Notes: generated by a model from the sequence alone, not told the origin. Shown: positions 24,253-36,462, counted from the first letter of the stretch. The stretch is DNA of 64,000 bases from Clostridium sp. CF012 (GCF_018861755.1 NZ_JAHLEF010000003.1:1-64000); one strand, 5' to 3'. Numbers and translations: made by a program.

Positions 24253-26901
24253 TTGAAAGATAACATTCACATTATAAGAAAGTTTGGTATATATATTAAA
24301 AGGCATTATGTAATCTTGCTCGCATTTTTTCTGCCTGCCTTTATCCTGGAAATCGCCTATATAGCTGTTCGAATTTTCCCCTTTGGTAATTGGAGTTTAT
24401 TAATATCAGACTTATATCATCAATATGCTCCCTTTATCTCAGATTTGCAGGACAAGCTTAGATCATCTTCAAGCCCGCTGTACTCCTGGTCAGGTGGTCT
24501 TGGGGTAAATTTCTTGCCGTTATTTGCCTATTATCTGGCCAGCCCAATAAATCTTATAACTATTTTATTTCCAGCAGACTATTTGAGTGAAGCAGTACTG
24601 GTGCTTACACTTATAAAGGTAGGTCTAGCAGGCTCCTGTTTTGCCTTTTACCTTAAGGCTGTGCATGGTGAAAAGACTTTGGTTACTGTAGGTTTCTCCA
24701 CACTTTATGCACTCTCTGGTTTTGTGCTTGCTTTTTCCTGGAATATTATGTGGATGGATGCGATTTATCTTCTGCCCTTGATTATGATTGGCCTTGTAAA
24801 CTTGATACGGGAGGGTAAAGGTTTCTTTTACTGCATTACTTTGGCCATTGCTCTTTTGTCGAATTTTTATATGGCTTTTTTTATTTGTTTTTTTACCTTG
24901 CTTTATTACCCGGTTTGTCTCTTTAAATATCATGATTTTAAAAAACCATCCTTGCTAATAAAAAGGACAGGTCAATTTGCAGGTTTTTCATTACTGTCCG
25001 CCGGGTTATCAGCTATACTTCTGCTGCCAACCTTTTTTCAATTGAAATCCACCTCAGCTGCGGGTGATATTTTCCCAACGACACTGACGAATTATTACGA
25101 TTTATTTGATTTTATAACCAGACATTTTACAGCTGCATCTCCTACTATCCGGGAAGGTGCACCCAATCTGTATTGTGGAATTGTTGTCTTAATACTCCTT
25201 CCACTCTATTTTTTAAGTAAAAGCATTCCACTGAAGGAGAAATTATGGAATATTGCTCTTCTTCTGGTTTTAACCCTAAGCTTCAATATTAATATATTGA
25301 ATTTTATTTGGCATGGCTTTCATTACCCTAACCAGCTTCCATATCGGTTTTCTTTTGTTTACATCTTTCTCGTATTATCCATGAGCTATGAAGCTTTTAA
25401 AAAGCTGAACGAATTTACCGGTAAAGAGATTGGCAATATTTGCTTATCTATCCTGGGTATTATTCTTATCTCACAGAAATTTGATAATTTATCAATTGGA
25501 TTTCACACGATATATATAAGCGCAGCTTTTATTATTTTATATGCAGTGGCCCTTACCATTGACCGCTCGTGCAATATCCGGCCATCCTGCAAAACTCTAA
25601 TTGTATTTCTTGTATTAATTGCCGAGATAACCACAAATACCATTGTGACAGTTGTTAAAATTGACTCCACTGAAGGCTACTCAAGTCGAAACAGCTATGC
25701 AAGCGGCAAGGAAGTTTCACAAATTCGTAATCAGCTTTCTGATATTTCCGAGAAGGATAAAGGCTTTTATCGTTTGGAAATCCTGCCACCCCAAACCGCC
25801 AATGACCCTGCTCTGTATAATTACCGGGGCCTATCGATTTTTTCTTCCACCATCTCCGAGAGGCCTGTAAAAATGCTTGAGAATCTCGGGTACTCGAGCA
25901 ACGGTATTAACAGTTACACATACGAGGGTTCCACAGCAATACTGGATTCTCTTCTCGGCATCAAATATCTGATTTATCGAAACATAGCTATTGAGGAAAA
26001 ATTGTACAAACAAACTGCAACCACCGATGAATTAAAGATTTTTACAAACCCTTATGTTTTGCCACTGGGCTTTCAATCCAATAGTGAGTTGAAGAAATTC
26101 GACAGCAGCTCCGGGACTAATCCACTTGAAACTCAGAATCTTCTTATAGAAGCTATTAGTGGTATACCGGATATTCTAACCCCTATAGGCCAAAAGCAAG
26201 GAACTCTAAGTAACCTTGACTTTAGCGGCAAGGGTTCACAGTCTTACAGCTTTAAGCGTATTAATAAGGATGATGCCTCTAAAGCAAGTATTGATTTTGC
26301 AATTGATAAAGCGCAGCAAGTCTACCTATACTATGAGGCGCCCTCTAATATGAAAGGCAGTGGATTTCTTACAGTCAATGGCAAACAATCTGAATTTAAT
26401 CCAAAGCATTCCTCTATCATTAACCTTGGATTTTGCGAGGCAGGATCTTCTGCTAAGCTGCAAATTAATTTCGATAAGTCAAGTAGCGAAACAGGCAGCT
26501 TTAAAGTATATGCCTACAGTTTGAATATACCCGCATTTGAAGAGGCGATATCCCTTATCCGCAAAAAATCAATGACTGTTGAAAACTTTACGGATACCAG
26601 CATCCGCTGCTCGGTGAAAGCAGCAAGTGACGGGCTGATGGTAATGTCCATACCTTTTGATAAGGGGTGGCACGTAAAAGTGGATAATCAGGAGGTTGAA
26701 ATACGCGCTGTGGATGATTCTTTATTGAGCTTTGAACTGTTAAAAGGCTCGCATAAGATTGAACTGTGGTTTTTTCCAGAAAAACTTTTCATGGGTCTTA
26801 TGATTACCCTGGTATCAGTTCTAATACTAATCTTTCTTTTCATAAAAAAGTCAGGCATCATGGTTTCCACTATTAAGCATCTCAGAAAGGGGGCTAAATA
26901 A
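24253..26901 (+). CDS. YfhO-family multi-pass membrane glycosyltransferase
   Basis: About 882 residues with some 12-14 transmembrane helices in the first ~480 residues and again at the C-terminus (MGLMITLVSVLILIFLFIKK). A large extracellular beta-rich part lies between. The block MPFDKGWHVKVDNQEVE-like, here SIPFDKGWHVKVDNQEVEI, is characteristic of YfhO. In Bacillus, YfhO works with a CsbB-type GT2 and a GtcA-type flippase to glycosylate lipoteichoic acid. I use the TTG at 24253 with AAGGTGG upstream rather than the ATG at 24199, which lacks an RBS. Base composition is richer in G and C than its neighbours. Confidence 0.88.
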   Translation: MKDNIHIIRKFGIYIKRHYVILLAFFLPAFILEIAYIAVRIFPFGNWSLLISDLYHQYAPFISDLQDKLRSSSSPLYSWSGGLGVNFLPLFAYYLASPINLITILFPADYLSEAVLVLTLIKVGLAGSCFAFYLKAVHGEKTLVTVGFSTLYALSGFVLAFSWNIMWMDAIYLLPLIMIGLVNLIREGKGFFYCITLAIALLSNFYMAFFICFFTLLYYPVCLFKYHDFKKPSLLIKRTGQFAGFSLLSAGLSAILLLPTFFQLKSTSAAGDIFPTTLTNYYDLFDFITRHFTAASPTIREGAPNLYCGIVVLILLPLYFLSKSIPLKEKLWNIALLLVLTLSFNINILNFIWHGFHYPNQLPYRFSFVYIFLVLSMSYEAFKKLNEFTGKEIGNICLSILGIILISQKFDNLSIGFHTIYISAAFIILYAVALTIDRSCNIRPSCKTLIVFLVLIAEITTNTIVTVVKIDSTEGYSSRNSYASGKEVSQIRNQLSDISEKDKGFYRLEILPPQTANDPALYNYRGLSIFSSTISERPVKMLENLGYSSNGINSYTYEGSTAILDSLLGIKYLIYRNIAIEEKLYKQTATTDELKIFTNPYVLPLGFQSNSELKKFDSSSGTNPLETQNLLIEAISGIPDILTPIGQKQGTLSNLDFSGKGSQSYSFKRINKDDASKASIDFAIDKAQQVYLYYEAPSNMKGSGFLTVNGKQSEFNPKHSSIINLGFCEAGSSAKLQINFDKSSSETGSFKVYAYSLNIPAFEEAISLIRKKSMTVENFTDTSIRCSVKAASDGLMVMSIPFDKGWHVKVDNQEVEIRAVDDSLLSFELLKGSHKIELWFFPEKLFMGLMITLVSVLILIFLFIKKSGIMVSTIKHLRKGAK

Positions 26902-26903
26902 CA

Positions 26904-27905
26904 ATGGAAAGGTCATTTATTACAGTTCTTATTCCTGTGTACAACGAAGAAAGCCAGATTTGTGAAAATGTCAGTGTTATCCGGAAGTGTTTGGCAGAAA
27001 CAGGTATGGAGTTTATGATTTTGCTAGTTGATGATGGCTCAACTGACGGCACATGGTCCAGACTTAAAATGCTTTCCAAAGAAATTCCATGTATAAAAGC
27101 ATTGAGGCTTAGCAGGAATTTTGGCAAGGAGGCAGCACTTTGTGCAGGCCTAGAAGCTGCAGAGGGAGATTGCTGTATAATCATGGACGCTGACCTGCAG
27201 CACCCACCCACATTAATACCTGAGATGATTCGGCTTTGGAAGGATGAGGGATATGAGGTTGTGGAGGGCGTTAAGGCCTTACGCGGAAATGAGAGCATGA
27301 TTAAAAAAGTCGGCGCTAATTTATTTTATCGAATACAGAGCAAGCTTTCCGGATTTAATATGCAGCAGGCTTCAGATTTCAAGCTATTGGATAAAAAAGT
27401 AGTATTGGCATGGCGCAGCATGAATGAAAGAGGTACATTCTTCAGGGGAATGTCAGCCTGGATTGGGTATAATCGGATAAGTATCCCCTTTAATGTAGGA
27501 ATCAGGACAAATGGAGTCTCAAAGTGGTCTCTTTTTAATCTGTGCACGCTTGCTGTTAAGGCCATTACTTCCTTTTCATCATTTCCACTTTATATAGTTA
27601 CTTTTATGGGAGTGTTTTTTCTTGCTGGGGCGCTTGTGCTTGGAATCCAGACTTTGTACATGAAGCTTATGGGTATTGCTTTGAGTGGCTTCACAACAGT
27701 TATTCTGCTGCTCCTCATTATTGGAAGCTGCTTAATGATAAGTCTTGGAGTTATAGGAACCTATATTGCCAGAATATACGAAGAAGTTAAATGCAGACCA
27801 AGATATATTGTTGCAGACGAAATTAAGAGCAGTGAAAATCGCCTAAGTGAAGCAGAATCTATGGGAATATACCCCAAAGAGATTTCAAGCTTGCATAGAA
27901 AATAA
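26904..27905 (+). CDS. GT2 family undecaprenyl-phosphate glycosyltransferase (CsbB/GtrB-like)
   Basis: This 333-residue protein has an N-terminal GT-A fold (VLIPVYNEESQI, LLVDDGSTDGTW, LRLSRNFGKEAALCAGL, IIMDADLQHPP with the metal-binding DAD). Two C-terminal membrane helices follow (near 235-260 and 270-295). Such enzymes charge undecaprenyl phosphate with a sugar at the inner face of the membrane. It follows the YfhO gene by two bases with AAAGGGGG as RBS, so they are cotranscribed. The sugar donor is unknown. Confidence 0.92.
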   Translation: MERSFITVLIPVYNEESQICENVSVIRKCLAETGMEFMILLVDDGSTDGTWSRLKMLSKEIPCIKALRLSRNFGKEAALCAGLEAAEGDCCIIMDADLQHPPTLIPEMIRLWKDEGYEVVEGVKALRGNESMIKKVGANLFYRIQSKLSGFNMQQASDFKLLDKKVVLAWRSMNERGTFFRGMSAWIGYNRISIPFNVGIRTNGVSKWSLFNLCTLAVKAITSFSSFPLYIVTFMGVFFLAGALVLGIQTLYMKLMGIALSGFTTVILLLLIIGSCLMISLGVIGTYIARIYEEVKCRPRYIVADEIKSSENRLSEAESMGIYPKEISSLHRK

Positions 27906-27945
27906 TCAAAAAAGAAATTTAAATTTTTAAAAAATCACATAAAAA

Positions 27946-27972
27946 AAGGCTGCCCACTCAGTAGGTAGCCTT
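27946..27972. terminator. Bidirectional terminator between GT2 and GtrA genes
   Basis: AAGGCTGCC (27946-27954) pairs with GGTAGCCTT (27964-27972), flanked by an A-run and a T-rich tract. It serves convergent genes on both sides. Confidence 0.85.
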
Positions 27973-27975
27973 AAA

Positions 27976-28392
27976 TTATTTTTCCTTGAATGCAAAAAAT
28001 CTCTGCCCTACATAGTTCAGCGTAGTAAACAGAACCATCCCCAAAAGCATAGAAACCTGTTCAACTATACTCTTTGATAAAGAAGTATTCGAAAGTATCA
28101 TTGTTACGATTGGCTTTGAAATACTATATGCCACCAAATAACAAACAGCAATATTCACAGTAAATCTTAATGCTGTTTTTACAGTAGATTCTTTATTTCT
28201 AAAAGTGAAATTTTTATTAAGGAAAAAGCTTAGTATACTTCCTAATATATAGGATACGGTAGAAGAACCCCAATAGCCGAAACTAGCTAAGTTATAGAGC
28301 AAAAACATTATTCCGGTTCCGAATATAGTATTTATTATTCCTACTAATACGAATTTCAAAAACTTTATATCAAACAGTCCTTTTTCTCCCAT
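27976..28392 (-). CDS. GtrA/GtcA family membrane protein (probable lipid-linked sugar flippase)
   Basis: The 138-residue protein has four predicted helices and the family pattern FLKFVLVGIINTIFGTGIMF, then SYILGSILSFFLNKNFTF and FTTLNYVGQRFFAFKEK. GtrA-type proteins are thought to flip undecaprenyl-phosphate-linked sugars outward. Together with the convergent GT2 and YfhO genes it completes a three-component extracytoplasmic glycosylation set. It is on the opposite strand, so it is a separate transcript. Confidence 0.9.
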   Translation of the reverse strand: MGEKGLFDIKFLKFVLVGIINTIFGTGIMFLLYNLASFGYWGSSTVSYILGSILSFFLNKNFTFRNKESTVKTALRFTVNIAVCYLVAYSISKPIVTMILSNTSLSKSIVEQVSMLLGMVLFTTLNYVGQRFFAFKEK

Positions 28393-28439
28393 AATTAAAC
28401 TCCATCTCTATAAAATTCGATTTTTTAAACAGCTTAAAT

Positions 28440-28943
28440 TTATCGCGATTTAATATTATTAAACCATTCAATCGTTGCTTTTCCATGCTCTTCGGGAATT
28501 TTATTACTAACTTGTTCATGTAACCATCCTAAAGTTTTATTGTTCAAAAACTGTCTCATCTGGTCTTCTGCTTCTAACATTACAACTTTTATTAAGCAAG
28601 GACACTTTGTATATGTATCAGGCAAATTATTTTTATCAAGCAATATCTCATTTTGCCTAATCTCCGCACATTGAAATAATGGGGTCGTCCCTTCTACTGC
28701 TTCAACTATATTCCAAAAGGTTATGCTTTCTGGAATACGTGCTAACTCATATCCCCCATTAACACCTGGAATTGACTTCACAATCCCTGCTTTCCTTAAT
28801 TTTGTATATACTTTTGATAAATAAGTTTCTGATACTCCTTGAAATGCCGCTAAATCTTTAATCCCAACAGCTCTTCCTGATGGGATATCTACCATATATA
28901 ATAAACAATGTAACGCATACTCTACTCCTATTGAAAATTGCAA
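28440..28943 (-). CDS. Rrf2 family transcriptional regulator with three cysteines
   Basis: About 167 residues. An Rrf2 winged helix (FSIGVEYALHCLLYMVD, IKDLAAFQGVSETYLSKVYTKLRKAGIVKSIPGVNGGYELAR) is followed by a C-terminal region holding FQC and CPC. In this family such Cys often bind a redox-sensitive [2Fe-2S] cluster. I chose the TTG at 28943 with GAGGAGG nine bases upstream; the longer frame (MLLRRLIV) lacks one. It is divergent from an FMN-binding protein gene, and the two share the symmetric control region at 29023-29110. It is likely an autoregulated redox or NO sensor. Confidence 0.9.
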   Translation of the reverse strand: MQFSIGVEYALHCLLYMVDIPSGRAVGIKDLAAFQGVSETYLSKVYTKLRKAGIVKSIPGVNGGYELARIPESITFWNIVEAVEGTTPLFQCAEIRQNEILLDKNNLPDTYTKCPCLIKVVMLEAEDQMRQFLNNKTLGWLHEQVSNKIPEEHGKATIEWFNNIKSR

Positions 28944-29022
28944 TACAATCAACCTCCTCAATAACAAAATAATCTATCACATAATACTTCATTATTTTTT
29001 ATTATTTAATATACACTATGTA

Positions 29023-29110
29023 ATTATAGATAATACTTATCCTTAATACACTTATTATATATTGACTTTTTGAAAAAGTCTATATATAATAATTATAGAT
29101 AGTACTTATC
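29023..29110. promoter_or_regulatory. Mirror-symmetric divergent promoter with paired Rrf2-type operators
   Basis: Two 19-bp direct repeats, ATTATAGATAATACTTATC (29023-29041) and ATTATAGATAGTACTTATC (29092-29110), flank a near-perfect 37-bp palindrome (29054-29090) centred at 29072. The palindrome holds two overlapping promoters. The plus strand has TTGACT (29062-29067), 17 bp, TATAAT (29085-29090). The minus strand has TAGACT, 17 bp, TATAAT (29059-29054). Each repeat, itself a GATAa-TAC-TTATC dyad, covers or adjoins a predicted start site. It probably lets Rrf2 repress both genes. Confidence 0.75.
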
Positions 29111-29172
29111 GACGATATATGTTGTCTACAATCATTTGTATTGTTAAATATAATTTTTAGGAGGAATGTACA

Positions 29173-29547
29173 ATGCTTACAGAAAAATTTTTTGATGTAT
29201 TAAAAAAGGAAGGTGTAGTTTCAATAGTATCATGGGGGATAGATGAACCACATGTGGTTAACACTTGGAACTCATTTTTAGTTGTAACATCTGATGAAAG
29301 AATTTTAGTTCCTGCATATGCCATGCGTAAAACTGAAAAAAATGTAAATCAAAATAATAAAATAAAGATTGCTTTAGGTAGTAAGGAAGTTTTGGGCTAT
29401 AAAGATTACCCAGGAACAGGCTTCATAATTGAAGGTACTGCAAAATACCTTGAGTCAGGTTCAGAATTTGATATGATGAAAGAAAAATTCTCTTTTTTAA
29501 CTAGAGTGCTCGAAATAACAGTTACATCAGCAAAGCAAATGCTTTAA
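29173..29547 (+). CDS. Pyridoxamine 5'-phosphate oxidase-like FMN-binding protein
   Basis: The 124-residue split-barrel flavoprotein resembles small FMN-binding proteins of anaerobes: VVSIVSWGIDEPHVVNTWNSFLVV, ILVPAYAMRKTEKNVNQNNKIKIALGSKEV and GTGFIIEGTAKYL. The length equals the short family members, so it is not truncated. RBS AGGAGGAATG precedes the ATG. It is divergent from, and probably regulated by, the Rrf2 protein through the shared promoter. It is likely an electron carrier or flavin reductase in a redox or oxygen response. Confidence 0.87.
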   Translation: MLTEKFFDVLKKEGVVSIVSWGIDEPHVVNTWNSFLVVTSDERILVPAYAMRKTEKNVNQNNKIKIALGSKEVLGYKDYPGTGFIIEGTAKYLESGSEFDMMKEKFSFLTRVLEITVTSAKQML

Positions 29548-29902
29548 TTTTTGTATTTTCTTAACTAATTTAACCCATTAGAAATTTCAAGTGTTAAGGG
29601 TCGAACCTGCGACCCTATTTTCATTAAAATCATCTATCCAATTGCAATCAATTTGTTTTGCTAACGGAGAGAAGTAAATTTAAACTCCTTACTGGATGTC
29701 AACCAATTCAAGTGTTTGAGAGTCCCATTATGTACTTTAGGTTTATCTTTTTCTGAAATAGTGTTCTTTAGAAAACTGAAAGCTAGGAAATTTTAAGTTG
29801 CAATATTCTTAAAGGATTCATTAATTGTAAAAATGAGATATATGAACAATAGTAAGAAAGTGTGAATTTATATTTTCTTTATACAAAACGGGGTGGAAAT
29901 GA
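29548..29902. other. 355-bp intergenic region with a GC hairpin
   Basis: No gene is seen. GGGTCG-AACCTG-CGACCC (about 29598-29615) forms a perfect 6-bp hairpin. Read on the minus strand it looks like a tRNA T-arm (GGTCGCAGGTTCGACCC), but no other tRNA parts are found around it. ACGGGGTGG near 29888 is the ribosome site of the next gene. Confidence 0.45.
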
Positions 29903-30565
29903 ATGGATAAATATTTTAAAACACAAAACAGCTATTACATATGGATGGCTTTTTATATGGTTATAGTACCTTTTTTTACTATAAGCAGTGTGTTTTTATT
30001 AAAAAACATTAGTATTGTTATTTTTGTACTTACATTTTTCCTTACTTTATCGTACAGTTTTTTCTTAGCAAAAAAAGAAATTAATAAAAAATCACTGTAT
30101 ATGCAAAATGTTTTAAGTATTTTAGGGTCAATGGCATTAGGTTTTATTGGTTCTTTTATTATGACGAAAATTCCAATACTATTTTGGATTTGGCTGATAT
30201 ATGTCATAATAATGGATTCTTATAATTTTACTAATATAGGTAAAAAAACAAAAGCTGCTAAACTAATAAAAAATCCTGAAATGGTTTCAAGATTATCAAT
30301 AAATTTGCCAATACCTTTTTATGAAAATTTAGTGCCAGTAATTGGAGTAGGAGATTTATCGTATTTTATTCTTATTGTAATTACCACAGCAAAACTATGT
30401 GAAAATCAATTCTTTTGGTATACAGGTATTGCCATTATTTTAGGTCAAATAGTAAATGCAATTATTTTTCTATCATGTCATAAAAAGAGGTGGTATAAGG
30501 GAATACCTGCAACTGTATTTCCAGGTGTTTTTTCCTTATTGATGATATTGTACTTTAACTTGTAG
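29903..30565 (+). CDS. Seven-helix membrane protein with presenilin/SPP-like GxGD protease motifs
   Basis: The 220-residue protein has seven predicted helices (about 13-32, 36-55, 68-88, 91-109, 143-162, 170-191, 200-219). An Asp (D105) lies inside helix 4, GVGD (148-151) inside helix 5 and IPAT (201-204) at the start of helix 7. This order (Asp, GxGD, then PAL-like motif about 50 residues later) is that of presenilin and signal-peptide-peptidase intramembrane aspartyl proteases. I saw no name for a bacterial homologue. The substrate is unknown. It is probably monocistronic, with RBS ACGGGGTGG. Function is inferred from motifs alone. Confidence 0.6.
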   Translation: MDKYFKTQNSYYIWMAFYMVIVPFFTISSVFLLKNISIVIFVLTFFLTLSYSFFLAKKEINKKSLYMQNVLSILGSMALGFIGSFIMTKIPILFWIWLIYVIIMDSYNFTNIGKKTKAAKLIKNPEMVSRLSINLPIPFYENLVPVIGVGDLSYFILIVITTAKLCENQFFWYTGIAIILGQIVNAIIFLSCHKKRWYKGIPATVFPGVFSLLMILYFNL

Positions 30566-30648
30566 ATAATGAACCATCAATAAACTTTTTCTTTATTTAA
30601 AAAAATTGTTTTTTAATTCCTATTAATGTTACATGTAATCATTAGTAC

Positions 30649-30677
30649 TTGACAATATGTATCCAAAGTGAAATAAT
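30649..30677 (+). promoter_or_regulatory. Sigma-A type promoter of the FrnE-like gene
   Basis: TTGACA (30649-30654), 17 bp, AATAAT (30672-30677). The predicted start leaves a ~30-nt leader before GGGGAGAG and the ATG at 30716. Confidence 0.65.
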
Positions 30678-30715
30678 CTAATTACTAAAATTCGAAATAC
30701 GGGGAGAGTGATAAA

Positions 30716-31348
30716 ATGAACGTAGAAATGTGGATGGATTTTGTATGTCCCTACTGTTATTTAGGAAAAGCTAAGTTTGAAAAAGCACTTGAAGATTTTT
30801 CTGATAAAGAAAACGTAGAGATAATATATAAAAGTTTTGAATTAGATCCTAATGCTAGTAAAATGTACCATGGTACTATGAGTGAATTAGTTTCAAAGGA
30901 ATATGGAATAACTATCGAAGAAGTCCTAGAAAATAATGAAAGATTAACCTCTGAGGCTAAAGGACTTGGACTTGTATATAACCTTGAAAAGGCTATGCCA
31001 GTAAATACACTTTATGCACATAGGTTATTGCAGTATGCAAAAGAGATTGGTAAAGATTCTGAACTCGTAAGCGTAATATTTAAAGCATATTTTACTGATA
31101 ATAAAAACATTTCAGATATAGATACTTTAGTTGAAATTTCTAAAGAAGCTGGACTAGAAGAGGAAGTTGTTCGTGAAATCTTAAATAGTGATAAGTATAT
31201 TGATATAGTTCGAGAGGATGAAAAAAAATCTCAAGACATTGGAGTAGCTGTAGTTCCTTTTTTCCTGATTAATAAAAAATATACTGTAGCAGGTGATCAA
31301 TCCACAGAAACTATTAGAAAAGCTTTAGAAGTGGCATTGATAAAGTAA
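30716..31348 (+). CDS. DsbA-family oxidoreductase, FrnE-like
   Basis: The 210-residue thioredoxin-fold protein has an active-site CPYC early (MDFVCPYCYLGKAKFEKAL), a helical insertion and a cis-Pro loop VAVVPFFLINKKYTVAGDQ, all typical of FrnE/2-hydroxychromene-isomerase-like DsbA proteins. No signal peptide is present, so it acts in the cytoplasm. FrnE homologues contribute to oxidative stress tolerance. It is monocistronic with its own promoter and terminator. Confidence 0.92.
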   Translation: MNVEMWMDFVCPYCYLGKAKFEKALEDFSDKENVEIIYKSFELDPNASKMYHGTMSELVSKEYGITIEEVLENNERLTSEAKGLGLVYNLEKAMPVNTLYAHRLLQYAKEIGKDSELVSVIFKAYFTDNKNISDIDTLVEISKEAGLEEEVVREILNSDKYIDIVREDEKKSQDIGVAVVPFFLINKKYTVAGDQSTETIRKALEVALIK

Positions 31349-31374
31349 TCAAAATTCCCAATGTATAAATAAAA

Positions 31375-31400
31375 ATGCTCTGCTTTTAAAAGTAGAGCAT
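31375..31400. terminator. Terminator after the FrnE-like gene
   Basis: ATGCTCTGCTTTT (31375-31387) pairs with the following AAAAGTAGAGCAT (to 31400), flanked by A and T rich tracts. Confidence 0.8.
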
Positions 31401-31481
31401 CATTTATATACATATTTTAATTTTAATTTTTCCTATTCTTTCTTCTTTAACTTCTCCTATACGCTCTTTATTAGGCGCAGG

Positions 31482-32232
31482 TTACTCCCCACCCCCATTA
31501 TTTTTCAATACATCTATATCAAAATACTTTGGAGATTGCATATGCATATTAAAAAAACAAGGGGTACTACCTTTATTACCGGATAAATCTTCTGTTAGAA
31601 CATTCAAAGGAAAACTATACGCATTATTTTGCTTTATACGATTTCCATTAAAATTAAACCCATAATTTATATAAAGTATTTCACCTTCTTTTAAATTTAA
31701 AGGAAACCTAATGTCAGAAAGCAATTTATTATTAACTTTAATTTCTAGTATATCTTTTATCTCTTCATTAAACCTACCATCTATTCCTGTAATTTTTAAA
31801 TCTTTATCCGCTATAAGATTAGAACTGCCAGTATTATCACTGGATGATGAGGCACTATAAAATTTAAAAGCTCTGCCCACCAACTCATCGCTAAACAGAT
31901 ATATCTTACCCAAATTTACATTCATGGTTTTCCCATCTGAGAATTCTATAAGTGCTTTTGTAATATCGTTTATCGCTATTAACATCAGTATCGGTAAAAT
32001 TCATATGTTGCGTTCCTATTTCAGGAAATATAATACTTGTTATTTCGCTTTGTGAACTTAGATTTTGAATATAATATAGATCAAAACAATTCATACCTTG
32101 TTGTATCTCATAATAATGATTTATAAACAAAGGCTCTTTAATAACTTTATTTTGGTAATAAGCAATATTTAAAGTCCAACACAATACTAGAATTGCCGAC
32201 CCAAAAATTATGTGTTTTTTATTTAAATTCAT
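31482..32232 (-). pseudogene. Frameshifted gene for a membrane-anchored protein of unknown family
   Basis: Two overlapping frames together make one sensible protein. The first starts at ATG 32232 (MNLNKKHIIFGSAILVLCW, a signal anchor) after AAAGGGGGCG and runs to ...MNFTDTD. The second continues from about 31988 as LIAINDITKALIEFSDGKT to NNGGGE at 31482. A one-base shift near 31985-31990 breaks the frame; removing one A of ACTGATG would restore DTVLIAINDIT. The intact protein would be about 250 residues, one helix plus an extracellular beta-rich domain. I do not recognise it. A sequencing error is possible. Confidence 0.7.
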
Positions 32233-32424
32233 CCTTACGCCCCCTTTTGTAAAACATTCTACTGACACAGTTCAACAAAAATGTACTATTGCCTTTAAAA
32301 AGTGCATTAAAAGTAAAAACTTCCAGCTTTTACTTTAGACTTGAGGAAAATAAAGAAATTGGAAGCAATTTGTTTTACTAAGCAAGACTGCATTTTTTTA
32401 CTTCAATAAAAACATATATAACTA

Positions 32425-32523
32425 TTAGACTATAAATATTATAAGATTTAGTATTATAGCTCCTATTAATGCTATCCCGAATATAAAACACACTAAGACC
32501 CCTATACTTTTTAAAAACCTCAT
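32425..32523 (-). CDS. 32-residue single-helix membrane peptide
   Basis: ATG at 32523 has AGGGGG nine bases upstream. The frame reads MRFLKSIGVLVCFIFGIALI, then GAIILNLIIFIV and TAA. It is a positively charged N-terminus followed by a single long hydrophobic helix. This is too short for most gene finders. It could be a small regulatory membrane protein or a type I toxin. No antitoxin RNA could be shown, though a strong hairpin lies about 185 bp upstream. Confidence 0.5.
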   Translation of the reverse strand: MRFLKSIGVLVCFIFGIALIGAIILNLIIFIV

Positions 32524-32706
32524 AATTTTTATTCCCCCTATTTAATTAATACATTCAAATGTTTGTTTATAGTTTTCATTAATTATTAGTGTATACTCGA
32601 AATATTTTTAATATATAGTTGCTAAATTTTTATTTTTATCTCATAATACAATATTACAATTAAAGGTAAAAAATAACAATATAAAAATAATATTTTATGC
32701 AGAAAA

Positions 32707-32737
32707 AAAAGAACTGATTATATTAACCAGTTCTTTT
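32707..32737. terminator. Hairpin with A and T runs, likely bidirectional terminator
   Basis: AAAAGAACTG (32707-32716) pairs perfectly with CAGTTCTTTT (32728-32737) around an 11-nt loop. There is no annotated gene directly on either side, so it may end a decayed or unrecognised transcript. Confidence 0.6.
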
Positions 32738-36406
<3,669 letters not shown>

Positions 36407-36462
36407 CAAAGTCCATATGTTGCTAGAAATGCTATATATGACTTTTCAGCGTGGTGAAGGAT

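Noticed and set aside
24625-24933. Minus-strand 102-residue frame inside the YfhO gene
   Set aside because: Antisense shadow of a strongly supported membrane protein; its many Lys and His residues come from the complement of hydrophobic codons.
29590-29620. tRNA gene suggested by GGTCGCAGGTTCGACCC on the minus strand
   Set aside because: Only a T-arm-like hairpin is present; no anticodon arm, D-arm or acceptor stem could be fitted around it.
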